23,189 nt of DNA from positions 1 to 23,189 of the IMG/VR virus record IMGVR_UViG_3300036761_000294; one strand, given 5' to 3'. This document shows, piece after piece, positions 1 to 7,239 of the stretch. This DNA comes from a virus. Numbering within the stretch: position 1 is the first letter of the stretch; the number at the start of each line of letters is the position of its first letter. Both the position numbers and the translations under genes were made by a program. Below the pieces are notes generated by a model. That model was not told the origin of the DNA and made no database searches. It was given only the letters and a program-made list of their open reading frames with translations.

Positions 1-239
1 GACAGTTGCAACAGGCCGAGCGTATCGTAAAGCGTTGAACCTGAGCGCACCCAGGCGTTGCGGATCGAATCCCACACGCCATCCGAGCGGCGATAGTTCT
101 CAATCCCTCCGCCGAACGTCACTTGTCGGCGGCGTAGGTTCGTGCTGTCGTACCACGACCGGAACCCGTCCGGCTTCCACTGGGCCGACACCTCGACCGC
201 CAACAGACATATAAACAATATGTAAAGTGTGCGTTTCAT
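1..239 (-). CDS. secreted protein of unknown function, 3'-truncated by window edge
   Basis: This open frame starts at ATG 239..237 and runs off the left edge, so only the first 79 residues are seen. The N-terminus is a textbook Sec signal peptide: Lys-Arg at residues 2-3, a hydrophobic core at about 4-15, and a V-S-A cleavage motif at 17-19 followed by Gln-Trp. The mature part is rich in Trp, Asp, Arg and Ser. An AAGGA ribosome binding site lies about 9 nt upstream, and the gene follows the small paralogous protein ending at 252. It is the last visible gene of the late cluster. I do not recognise the family. It could be a long exported or surface protein whose body lies outside the window. 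Export of a late phage gene product is unusual and matches the other exported proteins at 704-1114 and 7240-7767. Confidence 0.72.
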   Translation of the reverse strand, partial: MKRTLYILFICLLAVEVSAQWKPDGFRSWYDSTNLRRRQVTFGGGIENYRRSDGVWDSIRNAWVRSGSTLYDTLGLLQL

Positions 240-251
240 GTTGCTATGTCC

Positions 252-665
252 TTACGCCAGCGTCGCCCAGCCGCCAGTGAAGTCGATAGTATAGGTCTCA
301 CCGCTCGCCAGCGTCACGTCCGAACCGTGATCGTACCAGCAGATAAGCGGATCGGCCGGAGATGTCGGGGTGTCGTTATAAATCACGACATATCGGAACG
401 TCGCCACCGCACCCGAGGCCGTCAGCACAAGATCGGTCGCCGCGCCCGTCGCCGTTCCCGTCGTATGTGTCCAACCGACACCCGCAAGAACGCGAGTGGA
501 TAGGTTGGTGTACGCAATCTGCGTCAGGTTGGCGAGAACAGTATTAGTCGCCACCGGCGCATTCGCGGCCGCGCACAGGGCAACGGTGAGCGCCCCGGTG
601 TTGAGGTTATGCACTCCCTGACCGATGTCTTGCACGAACACTTGGAACTTGTTGAAGGTGGCCAT
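252..665 (-). CDS. small putative virion protein, paralog of 1825-2250
   Basis: The product is 137 residues with no signal peptide or membrane segment. Its composition is rich in Ala, Thr and Val and low in charge, as in small beta-sandwich virion proteins. It is clearly homologous along its length to the product of 1825-2250. Shared blocks include GVHN near residue 17, APVATN and LTQIAYTNLS in the first half, and DLVLTA, VATFRY or VASFRY, and TSPADPLIC in the second half. An AAGGAG ribosome binding site lies just upstream of the ATG. I remember similar proteins as unnamed phage proteins near tail genes, so a tail-tip or decoration role is likely but unproven. The two copies flank a membrane/lipoprotein cassette. 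Divergence is greatest near residues 60-75 and at the C-terminus. Confidence 0.82.
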   Translation of the reverse strand: MATFNKFQVFVQDIGQGVHNLNTGALTVALCAAANAPVATNTVLANLTQIAYTNLSTRVLAGVGWTHTTGTATGAATDLVLTASGAVATFRYVVIYNDTPTSPADPLICWYDHGSDVTLASGETYTIDFTGGWATLA

Positions 666-703
666 TTTATTACTCCTTTTGAGACGTTATTGGTTCTCTG
701 GGT

Positions 704-1114
704 TCACGGACAGGGCTCCGCTCGGAGATCGGTAATCGGAAGGGGGAACGTGATGTCTTTAGTACGAAAGGAGGGGACATTGGATACAGGACTCCAATTC
801 CCGGCGTCGTCGCCGACTTTCATCGCGAAGTAAATCAAGGTATCGCTTGGCAAATCGGTAATGATCAGAGTGTCGACGAAGCCCCCGCACTTTGGCTTCT
901 TGACGACGGTCAACCTTGTAGCGGTGGCAAAGGATTCTGTGGTTATAGTGTCATAACTATACCGCAGATCATACGCCGTTGCGCACCCGGACAATCCGTT
1001 GTCGCCGGTGGTCTTGAATATGAGCCGGGCACATTGGCCCGGTGTTTGCGACACCGGCGCCGAACAACTGGCGGCGATCAGGAACATCGCGCTGAGGATA
1101 AGTAAGCGTTTCAT
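704..1114 (-). CDS. phage-encoded lipoprotein with fibronectin type III-like domain
   Basis: I chose ATG 1114..1112 over a longer upstream frame because it forms an ATGA overlap with the stop of the preceding gene and places a lipoprotein signal at the N-terminus: Lys-Arg at 2-3, hydrophobic residues 4-13, then A-A-S-C with Cys17 as the predicted lipidated residue. The lipobox has Ala rather than Leu at -3. Residues about 30-125 read as one FnIII domain: YDLRYS in an early strand, a TDLPSDT turn, the YFAMKVGDDAGNWSP strand-loop typical of FnIII, and an SNV ending. The 136-residue protein would sit on a membrane facing the periplasm. Candidate roles are superinfection exclusion, as with other phage lipoproteins, or an outer-membrane spanin partner for the membrane protein at 1449-1739. 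The sequence alone does not decide. Confidence 0.8.
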   Translation of the reverse strand: MKRLLILSAMFLIAASCSAPVSQTPGQCARLIFKTTGDNGLSGCATAYDLRYSYDTITTESFATATRLTVVKKPKCGGFVDTLIITDLPSDTLIYFAMKVGDDAGNWSPVSNVPSFRTKDITFPLPITDLRAEPCP

Positions 1115-1452
1115 GACATTGCCTTTCTTCTGGATTGACTTCTTTTGACCCCGAACTGCACACCATTGGCGGCTCTCCACTGTCCAAATGTTTGGATATA
1201 GACCAAATGCCTGCGGATCAGGGTGTGTTTCTGCTTTTCGCGGTCGTGCAATGTTGCCTTCGGATTCATCAATGCCATCACGCTTATATTTAAGTCGTTG
1301 GCCGCGATCAAGAATTGCTTGGTAATACGCTGACCGCTGAATTGGTCGCGCGCCTGTTCCAACTCAAATTCTCGCTGGCGGAATTCTTCACGGCTTATCC
1401 CCGGCTCATTCATCTTCTTAGACAAATGCCACAATTCGCGCGGTGTGGTCAT
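1111..1452 (-). CDS. basic hypothetical protein, 113 aa
   Basis: The family is not recognised. The protein is soluble, with no signal peptide, and looks mostly alpha-helical. The first 45 residues are rich in Glu, Arg and Gln and could form a helical hairpin. The last 20 residues are strongly basic, with RSQSRRK near the end. It overlaps both neighbours by ATGA: its start overlaps the stop of the membrane protein gene (1449-1739), and its stop overlaps the start of the lipoprotein gene. This gives a three-gene translationally coupled cassette. Coupling implies shared expression and perhaps a shared job, but there is no motif from which to name a function. Confidence 0.7.
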   Translation of the reverse strand: MTTPRELWHLSKKMNEPGISREEFRQREFELEQARDQFSGQRITKQFLIAANDLNISVMALMNPKATLHDREKQKHTLIRRHLVYIQTFGQWRAANGVQFGVKRSQSRRKAMS

Positions 1453-1739
1453 CGCCGATTCTCCCTCACAAGCGCTTTGATTTCCGCGAGTTCACGTTGG
1501 ATCGATTCAAATTGCGTTTCGAGTTTCGTCACCCTGTTTTCTGCGGCCTGTTCCTTATCTGTAGCGATCTTTATCCCCTCGTCGTGCCGACTCGCCGTGC
1601 TGGACATGATTGTCGCCCCGGTAATCAACAATGCCGCGATGACTCCGATGCAGGTTATAGCGATGTACTTCCATGACGGCCCGCCGTTGCTTTTGCTGGT
1701 GGTGTCCGGATCATTGTTGCTGTCTCGATGTGCTGTCAT
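1449..1739 (-). CDS. single-pass membrane protein with C-terminal coiled coil (spanin- or holin-accessory-like)
   Basis: The product is 96 residues. A polar N-terminus of about 23 residues is followed by one hydrophobic segment (about 24-46) and then a charged heptad-rich helix (about 55-96, with the core VTKLETQFESIQRELAEIKALV). With no cleavable signal, the likely topology is N-in, C-out, placing the coiled coil in the periplasm. This is the layout of inner-membrane spanins such as Rz and of some holin-associated proteins. It lies two genes before an FnIII lipoprotein, which would match an i-spanin/o-spanin pair, although the lipoprotein is larger than usual o-spanins. The ATG overlaps the stop of a possible 25-codon ORF. 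Cell-lysis or membrane-anchored roles are inference. The membrane segment and coiled coil are seen directly. Confidence 0.75.
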   Translation of the reverse strand: MTAHRDSNNDPDTTSKSNGGPSWKYIAITCIGVIAALLITGATIMSSTASRHDEGIKIATDKEQAAENRVTKLETQFESIQRELAEIKALVRENRR

Positions 1740-1813
1740 TGCCGCCCTTTCTCAAACGAGTTGTATGGCCCGCCATTCGTCTTTCTCGTGATGTCGTTGT
1801 CGCGTGTTGTCAT
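1736..1813 (-). CDS. possible 25-codon leader ORF
   Basis: A short frame from ATG 1813..1811 ends in a TGA that overlaps the ATG of the membrane-protein gene (ATGA). A GGGG-containing stretch just upstream could act as a ribosome binding site. The peptide begins MTTRDND and contains an NGGP motif near residue 13; the next gene has a similar MTAHRDS start and NGGP at 18-21. It may be a coupling leader, a decayed duplicate of the downstream N-terminus, or chance. No function can be assigned. Confidence 0.35.
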   Translation of the reverse strand: MTTRDNDITRKTNGGPYNSFEKGRQ

Positions 1814-1824
1814 TTCGGCCCCTT

Positions 1825-2250
1825 CTATGCAAGTGTCACGATATAAGTACTGAAATCAATCGTATAGGTGTCGCCGTTATTCAATGTGACCGCAGTCGCC
1901 CCCGTAGAATAAAAGCAGATCAGAGGGTCCGCCGGTGAAGTCGGGTCGTCGTTATAGAGGACGATATATCGGAACGACGCGACGGTCCCGGTTGCGGTCA
2001 GCACAAGGTCAGTGGCTGTCATTCTCGCCGTTCCCCCCGATTGTTCGGCTGTGATTCCCGTAACCACCCTCGATGATAGGTTGGTGTAGGCGATCTGCGT
2101 TAAGTCCGCGAGTACCGAGTTGGTCGCAACCGGGGCGTTACCGGTGGCGCATAGGGCAACCGTTACTGTGCAGGTAGCGTCCGAAGTGAAGTTGTGGACA
2201 CCCTTGCACAAATCCTCGGTGAACTGATTGAACTTTGTCGCTGTCGCCAT
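1825..2250 (-). CDS. small putative virion protein, paralog of 252-665
   Basis: The product is 141 residues, without signal peptide or membrane segment, and homologous to the product of 252-665 over nearly the full length. Conserved blocks are KGVHN or QGVHN, APVATNSVLADLTQIAYTNL, DLVLTATGTVASFRY and DPTSPADPLIC. It directly follows the large hub-like tail gene, with only 11 nt between that gene's stop and this start and a GGAG ribosome binding site in the gap. The position after the baseplate/hub gene supports a tail-tip or fibre-associated structural protein, but this is inference from order. The duplicate differs by short insertions around residues 22-26 and 66-72, consistent with a tandem duplication later separated by the inserted cassette. 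Confidence 0.83.
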   Translation of the reverse strand: MATATKFNQFTEDLCKGVHNFTSDATCTVTVALCATGNAPVATNSVLADLTQIAYTNLSSRVVTGITAEQSGGTARMTATDLVLTATGTVASFRYIVLYNDDPTSPADPLICFYSTGATAVTLNNGDTYTIDFSTYIVTLA

Positions 2251-2261
2251 ATCCCCAACTC

Positions 2262-4616
2262 CTACAGGTTCTTGGTAAGCCTCACATCGGGGAACGCCAG
2301 GTTAATTGAGGCGGACTCGATAATTGTGTTGTTATTCCCCGCTGGGGCCACGTTTAGATTTACCGCCGTGATGAACGTCGACGTCGGGGTGTGCCGGATA
2401 TTGGAAATCAGGAAACCGGTATTGGCCCAGCTCGCCCCGTAACAAAGCACAAGAGGGTCGATTGTCGTTGGGTCAAATAGAACCCAGTCTCCGACCTCCA
2501 AGTCGCAGTTACGAACACCGGGGCAGGTGAACGAAATCGTGGTGTGTTGCGCCGCCCATAGACGCCGAATCAGATCGGCCACCTCGTACACCGAATTGAC
2601 GGAATCTCCCGTTATGTTGGGCCAGTTGAATTCCTGCGTGAAAGTGCCGAAATCGGTCATCGATGTCGCGTTGGAATATTGGCTGAAGGATTGGCTCCCG
2701 CCATATTCCTCCATGAAATGATGCTCGATCTTCAGGTCGTTGACAAGTTTGGACTCTTTCGATATCACAAGAGAACTCATATCGATATCCGAGGCGTTCA
2801 ACGTCCTCGCGACCGTCGGAGAATCGATATCAAGATCGATGAGGCGCGGATGGGACACCCCCGATACCGTGAAGGCGAACGTCGACTGCTCGGCGAGTTG
2901 ACGAATAATTGCATACGAATAATCTTGATTGTCGCTATTGAGGTGTAGTCGCGCTTTTACGTTTGGGTTGGCGGCGGCATCGAATGAGGCCGTGTCGATA
3001 TCGGCTGAAACAAAACCCAATTCGTCACGCAGAATGGACTCGACGATGAAGGCCGGGTCTTCAATCAAATTGTTTTCATTATAGGAATTTGATCGCCCGC
3101 CTTCGTCAATCCATGCCCCGAACTTGCGGCCTTTGACGGCGGCATATATCGCGTATGTCGGTTTAGGGGCAAGCGGGCGTTGAATGGCGTTGGGATGCCG
3201 CGAGCCGGGGCGGGGTTGTGGGATCGCCCGCACGGTAAGGTACTGGAACCCCGCGCTCGGGATATAGCGAATCACGAGGCGGATATATTTCACATAGAAG
3301 ACCTCGCGCCCAGCCGTGGTCGGCGTCTTGGTCGTGTCCATGTAGACGACGGCCACAACCGGGTAGTTGGTCCCGTAGGACGTATTCAATCCGGCGCGGG
3401 GGTGCCAGTAGACATAATCGTCCCAATGCGTCGTGGTCTTGGCGAACGCCAAGCTCCCCGGCGTTCCTCCTGTGATTGTCGCTGAGGGGGGCGTACCGCT
3501 CAAACCGAGCAGTTTGATATATGCCGTGCCGGTTATATCGGGAAGTGTAACGTCCCATTCCAGGTTGAGATTGTAGGCCGTTCCGGGGGCTACCCCGCCG
3601 ATCAATCCGATTTCGTTCGTGTAGGCGTTGTCCGTCCGATCATAGTCGGGCCAACTGAAATAAGCATGAGCGTGAACGCCCGATCCCGTGATTGCGTCCG
3701 TGACGGTCGCGTAAGATGTTGTGTCCAAATCCCCGGCTTTCTGCGCATTGACCGTCACGCATTGACCGTCATACCCCGCCCCGTCAGTCTGCGCTCCCCG
3801 GTTCTGTCCGTCGACAAATAGATATGCGTCGGCGTGCACCTGGCCGTATGATCCGCCGGTGTTCGCAATGTTAGTCGTGCATCGCCCGCTATCGTCGGCG
3901 GTTAACGTCGGGCTATATATCTTCGAGGGGTGAGGCAGTTGCGGTTGCGAGTAGAAGGCGGACGTGACGGTATGGCAAACGTGATCGGCAATCAGATAAT
4001 AATTCCCGTCGGCGTTGTACAGCGGCTCGCATAACACCAGCCCAAGATCGACCGAGCTGTCGTATGTTTTGTTGTATTCTCCCCACACGAGCGGCGATTT
4101 TCGCAAACTGTAAGGTGACGCCGCCCCGCCGGTGTCAATAATAAGATTCTGAGGGAGCAAAGCGTCCCTCCGACGGGCGCCATCGATTGCATACAACTGC
4201 ACTTCGTCGAGTGTAACCGTTGCCGGTTCTGATATTTCACCAGAAAAGATCAATAGGCCGTCCGATAATGCCGTTGGGCTGACCCCCGCGAGCACGTAGA
4301 TTGACAACGTGGCCCCGCGAATCACGTCCGTTTCATCAGCGAAAGAGACCCACGCATGGGAGGCGTTCTGTTTGTATGGGGTATTAGCCAGATTCAGGCG
4401 AACGTCCTGCACCGACCACTCCTTCGTCACATAATCCACCGCACTTTCAATGCTCGGCTCGGCGGTGAGGAGAGCATAGACATGCCCGTCAGTGAGTTGC
4501 ATGTCGGTATCGCTGAAGAGCCAAGTCGAACTCCCCTTGACGATCTTGACCACCCAACGAGAAGACGCGCCGATCTGCCGAAAATACCGCGCCCCGTATG
4601 CCGGAAACGTCATCAT
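2262..4616 (-). CDS. large tail protein, probable baseplate hub / tail-associated protein
   Basis: At 784 residues this is the longest product in the window. The start is the first of two consecutive ATGs and overlaps the stop of the distal-tail gene (ATGA). The order tape measure, distal tail protein, then a large protein is the standard siphovirus tail-tip order, where this slot holds the hub or tail-associated protein. The N-terminal part (about 1-160) looks like a hub beta domain. The middle (about 190-460) is a Gly/Thr/Tyr-rich beta region, possibly an inserted carbohydrate-binding or jelly-roll domain. The C-terminal part (about 500-784) contains ADLIRRLW and a TISFTCPG...LEVGDWVLF segment like the strand pattern of phage hub domains. 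No peptidase or lysozyme motif was found. The role in adsorption and DNA ejection is inferred from position. Confidence 0.78.
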   Translation of the reverse strand: MMTFPAYGARYFRQIGASSRWVVKIVKGSSTWLFSDTDMQLTDGHVYALLTAEPSIESAVDYVTKEWSVQDVRLNLANTPYKQNASHAWVSFADETDVIRGATLSIYVLAGVSPTALSDGLLIFSGEISEPATVTLDEVQLYAIDGARRRDALLPQNLIIDTGGAASPYSLRKSPLVWGEYNKTYDSSVDLGLVLCEPLYNADGNYYLIADHVCHTVTSAFYSQPQLPHPSKIYSPTLTADDSGRCTTNIANTGGSYGQVHADAYLFVDGQNRGAQTDGAGYDGQCVTVNAQKAGDLDTTSYATVTDAITGSGVHAHAYFSWPDYDRTDNAYTNEIGLIGGVAPGTAYNLNLEWDVTLPDITGTAYIKLLGLSGTPPSATITGGTPGSLAFAKTTTHWDDYVYWHPRAGLNTSYGTNYPVVAVVYMDTTKTPTTAGREVFYVKYIRLVIRYIPSAGFQYLTVRAIPQPRPGSRHPNAIQRPLAPKPTYAIYAAVKGRKFGAWIDEGGRSNSYNENNLIEDPAFIVESILRDELGFVSADIDTASFDAAANPNVKARLHLNSDNQDYSYAIIRQLAEQSTFAFTVSGVSHPRLIDLDIDSPTVARTLNASDIDMSSLVISKESKLVNDLKIEHHFMEEYGGSQSFSQYSNATSMTDFGTFTQEFNWPNITGDSVNSVYEVADLIRRLWAAQHTTISFTCPGVRNCDLEVGDWVLFDPTTIDPLVLCYGASWANTGFLISNIRHTPTSTFITAVNLNVAPAGNNNTIIESASINLAFPDVRLTKNL

Positions 4617-5440
4617 ATAGTCGCCCCCGGCGCAATGGCTGGCTCAGTCGCAAATGAAACCCCGGCGGAATAGACCTGATAGACGACTTCCCGTCGCTCG
4701 ATCTGCGGCGAGGCGAAGCGGACGAGTTTGGCGTTAGCGGGTGTCGCATCCTCGACGAGAATCAGTGGCCGCCAGTCACCCCGGCAGTCGTTCCACGCGA
4801 GGACGAGTGGGAGCGTTTCCCATGCGCCGCCGGTCACAAACAAATATTGTCGGTTGAGCACTTCACGTTTGAGTGTGCGGATCAGTTGGGTATATACCCG
4901 CCCGGATGCACTCTCGGTCTTGCGGGTGAGATAGGTTTGCTGATCGGACTGCGGGGTCTGGTTGCCCTGCGTGATCGCGTAGTTCGTCCACAGGAACGGT
5001 ATGCTGATTTCAACGATTTGATCGGGGGCTATAATCTCGAACTTCCAGTACCGATAACTCTGCTGTGTCAATCCCAACGTGCCGAACATTATGTTCTGCG
5101 TGAAACTCTGTGTATATATGTCAGGCAGGGTGAGCGTGTCCCATAGGGTATAGGTCGAATCGTTCGAGGAGTAATAGACCTTTATCTGCTGAGTGCCTGG
5201 GCCGGGCTGTAAGGCGACGTCGACATTGTGTATCCAGACCGCCCAACCCTTGACGGTTTTTACGGTGGTCAAATCGATCTTGAATGAGACCGTGCCGACA
5301 GCGGTGGGTTTCCAGTAGGTGTCGGGATTCCAGTCGACAAGGTTTTCTTTGGGGAACCCGGTCGCCTCGCTCGTGGCCGACAAGGCAAAGGCGTCCTTCA
5401 TGGTGTTGCCGACGCAGTATAGGGTAGCGGATGAAGCCAT
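4613..5440 (-). CDS. distal tail protein-like, with discoidin (F5/8 type C)-like N-terminal domain
   Basis: The product is 275 residues, immediately downstream of the tape measure (ATG one base past its stop) and overlapping the hub gene by ATGA. This is the position of distal tail protein (Dit). Residues about 15-150 read like a discoidin/galactose-binding fold: an Ala/Thr-rich opening, ENLVDWNPDTYWKP (the family's DGD..T.W turn), FKIDLTTVKTVKGWAVW, an IKVYYSSNDSTYTLW strand pair, and a final YWKFEI strand. Residues 180-275 form a second beta-rich region. Dit proteins often carry carbohydrate-binding modules, so host-glycan binding is plausible. The discoidin call rests on pattern recognition, not a profile search. 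Confidence 0.72.
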   Translation of the reverse strand: MASSATLYCVGNTMKDAFALSATSEATGFPKENLVDWNPDTYWKPTAVGTVSFKIDLTTVKTVKGWAVWIHNVDVALQPGPGTQQIKVYYSSNDSTYTLWDTLTLPDIYTQSFTQNIMFGTLGLTQQSYRYWKFEIIAPDQIVEISIPFLWTNYAITQGNQTPQSDQQTYLTRKTESASGRVYTQLIRTLKREVLNRQYLFVTGGAWETLPLVLAWNDCRGDWRPLILVEDATPANAKLVRFASPQIERREVVYQVYSAGVSFATEPAIAPGATI

Positions 5441-5441
5441 A

Positions 5442-7220
5442 TCAGTTGAACGCGATTACGGAGTTGCCCGTCGTAAAGCCACTGTTATACTTAAAGCCAC
5501 CGAATCCATAGTTGGCGGCGCGCTGAATTGTATCGACGATGTTCTTCTTGATGAACTCGTGGGTCATATTGCCGGTGACGTTGATAACGATATTCCCGCC
5601 GCCATGCCCGGCGGCTGGCGCGGTCGCATTCTGGATATAACGCTGTGACTGGCCACCGAAAGCCGCCGCCCCCGCCATCTCGGCGGCTCCCGCAGTCATC
5701 GCCTCGACGGCACCCCGCGTGAAGTACGTCCCATAATCACGACCCATCTGCATCGCCATACGGTCGTTTGCGGGGACATCGAATAGCTTGAGCATTATCA
5801 ACAGTTTAGTAACGAGTTTTTGCGCCACCTGTCGAAGCACTTCGTCGATAAAGTAGAACACGAAATCCTGAGCCATATTCCCAAAGACACTTGACGTTTC
5901 AACCCGCAACTTCCACAGCTCCTCGCTGATATTGTCTATCCCCTTGCTGGCCGATTTACCGATGGCCGAGGCGAATCCCTTGCTGAGCGTCGACAACTCG
6001 TTAAGACCCTTCTTCCCCGCGTTCTTGAATTTGTCGAAACACATCATCGCACGGTCGAAGTCGGTGCCCATCGATTTGATAGTCTCGTCGAAGTTCTTCG
6101 CGGCTTCATTGAACGGAATAAAGAACTCCATCGCACGGTCGAAGTCGGTGCCCATCGATTTAAGCATTGCGTCGAGTTCTGCGGTATTTTGCAAGAATGG
6201 TTTCAGTGCCTTTTGATTCGCCTCGCCGAAATTCTTCAGGACATCCTCAGCCGCAGAATTCATTAACACCGCCACATTTACCGCCTGCCCGATTCCAAGA
6301 ACCGCGTCGGTTCCGACCTTTAAGAATGCCGCGCCAACGTCGGCCGCGTTTTGCTTGATTTGCTGAAGCGCCGCCGGCAAACCCGCCGCGCCCGCGCCCG
6401 GCCCTTCTGCAAACGCGGCCATAGCGGTAATAACTGTGCTGATAGTATCGAGTGTCTTCGTGGCAACAGTCGATATTGCGCCGAAGAAGTCCCGCACAAA
6501 CTGCGTCGCATTGCCAAACATCATGGGGACGTTTTGTGCAAAGACTGAAATCTCAGCAAACGCGGCGGCGAGTAACGCCGTAACCCTGACGCCCTTGCCG
6601 AACGCCTCAGCTACATTGTCAATGCTTTCTTTCATCCGCTTCAGTTGGCCGTCGTATGTCATCATGTCGGCTTGAGCGGAGCCGCCGAAGTTTGCATTCA
6701 GTTGTTTCACTACTTGGGCAAACTTCTCCGCTTTCGGTAAACTATCATCGATTTTAAGTCCGTACTGTTGAACTCCCCGCGTTATTCCATTGAATGCTTT
6801 GCCAAGCATTGACGCCGTGGATTCAAGACTCTCCCCACTATACTTGGCGGCGTCCATCGCCGTCGTCATGACCGTCATTGCTGTCGCTACCGGTACGCCG
6901 AGATTTATCATCCGCGACAGACCACGCTTGTATAACTCGTCGGAAGTCCCCGTCAGGTTGATTGTCGCAAGGGACGCCTTGTCGATCTTATCCTTCCAGT
7001 CACCCAACGTGATCCCGTGGCGTTTCATAGCGGCATCGAGAGTGATTGTCGCCTGCTCATCTTCACGCGTGGCGGTGACGATGCCCCCGATGACATTCTT
7101 AACCGTACTCCATGACAAATACGCAAGCCCGATTGCGCCGATAGATTTGGCAATACCGGAGAGCCCGGACGATATCTCGTCCTTGAGCGCTATTCGTAGG
7201 TTTACATCTTCCGAGGCCAT
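5442..7220 (-). CDS. tape measure protein
   Basis: The product is 592 residues and mainly alpha-helical. Ala/Gly-rich hydrophobic stretches at about 20-45 and 215-310 may form membrane-inserting segments. It sits between the tail-chaperone genes and the distal-tail gene, the canonical place for the protein that sets tail length and is ejected with DNA. Residues 60-230 have the helical pattern of phage tape measures, including GTSDELYKRGLSRMINLGVP and a GKAFNGITRGVQQYGLKI stretch. An in-frame 28-residue repeat with the core SMGTDFDRAM occurs around residues 354-364 and 382-392. The C-terminus is Gly-rich. At 592 residues it predicts a short siphovirus tail under the usual rule of about 0.15 nm per residue (inference). 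Confidence 0.88.
   Translation of the reverse strand: MASEDVNLRIALKDEISSGLSGIAKSIGAIGLAYLSWSTVKNVIGGIVTATREDEQATITLDAAMKRHGITLGDWKDKIDKASLATINLTGTSDELYKRGLSRMINLGVPVATAMTVMTTAMDAAKYSGESLESTASMLGKAFNGITRGVQQYGLKIDDSLPKAEKFAQVVKQLNANFGGSAQADMMTYDGQLKRMKESIDNVAEAFGKGVRVTALLAAAFAEISVFAQNVPMMFGNATQFVRDFFGAISTVATKTLDTISTVITAMAAFAEGPGAGAAGLPAALQQIKQNAADVGAAFLKVGTDAVLGIGQAVNVAVLMNSAAEDVLKNFGEANQKALKPFLQNTAELDAMLKSMGTDFDRAMEFFIPFNEAAKNFDETIKSMGTDFDRAMMCFDKFKNAGKKGLNELSTLSKGFASAIGKSASKGIDNISEELWKLRVETSSVFGNMAQDFVFYFIDEVLRQVAQKLVTKLLIMLKLFDVPANDRMAMQMGRDYGTYFTRGAVEAMTAGAAEMAGAAAFGGQSQRYIQNATAPAAGHGGGNIVINVTGNMTHEFIKKNIVDTIQRAANYGFGGFKYNSGFTTGNSVIAFN
6045..6077 (-). repeat. 33-bp direct repeat in tape measure gene, copy 2
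   Basis: The 33 bases are identical to 6129-6161, with start-to-start spacing of 84 bp, so the two encode the same residues (SMGTDFDRAM core) in the same frame one 28-residue period apart. This is the second copy in transcription order. Confidence 0.95.
6129..6161 (-). repeat. 33-bp direct repeat in tape measure gene, copy 1
   Basis: The 33 bases are identical to 6045-6077. Unequal recombination between copies would change the tape measure by exactly 28 residues while keeping the frame. Confidence 0.95.
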
Positions 7221-7239
7221 ATCGCCGCCCTTTGCCCTG

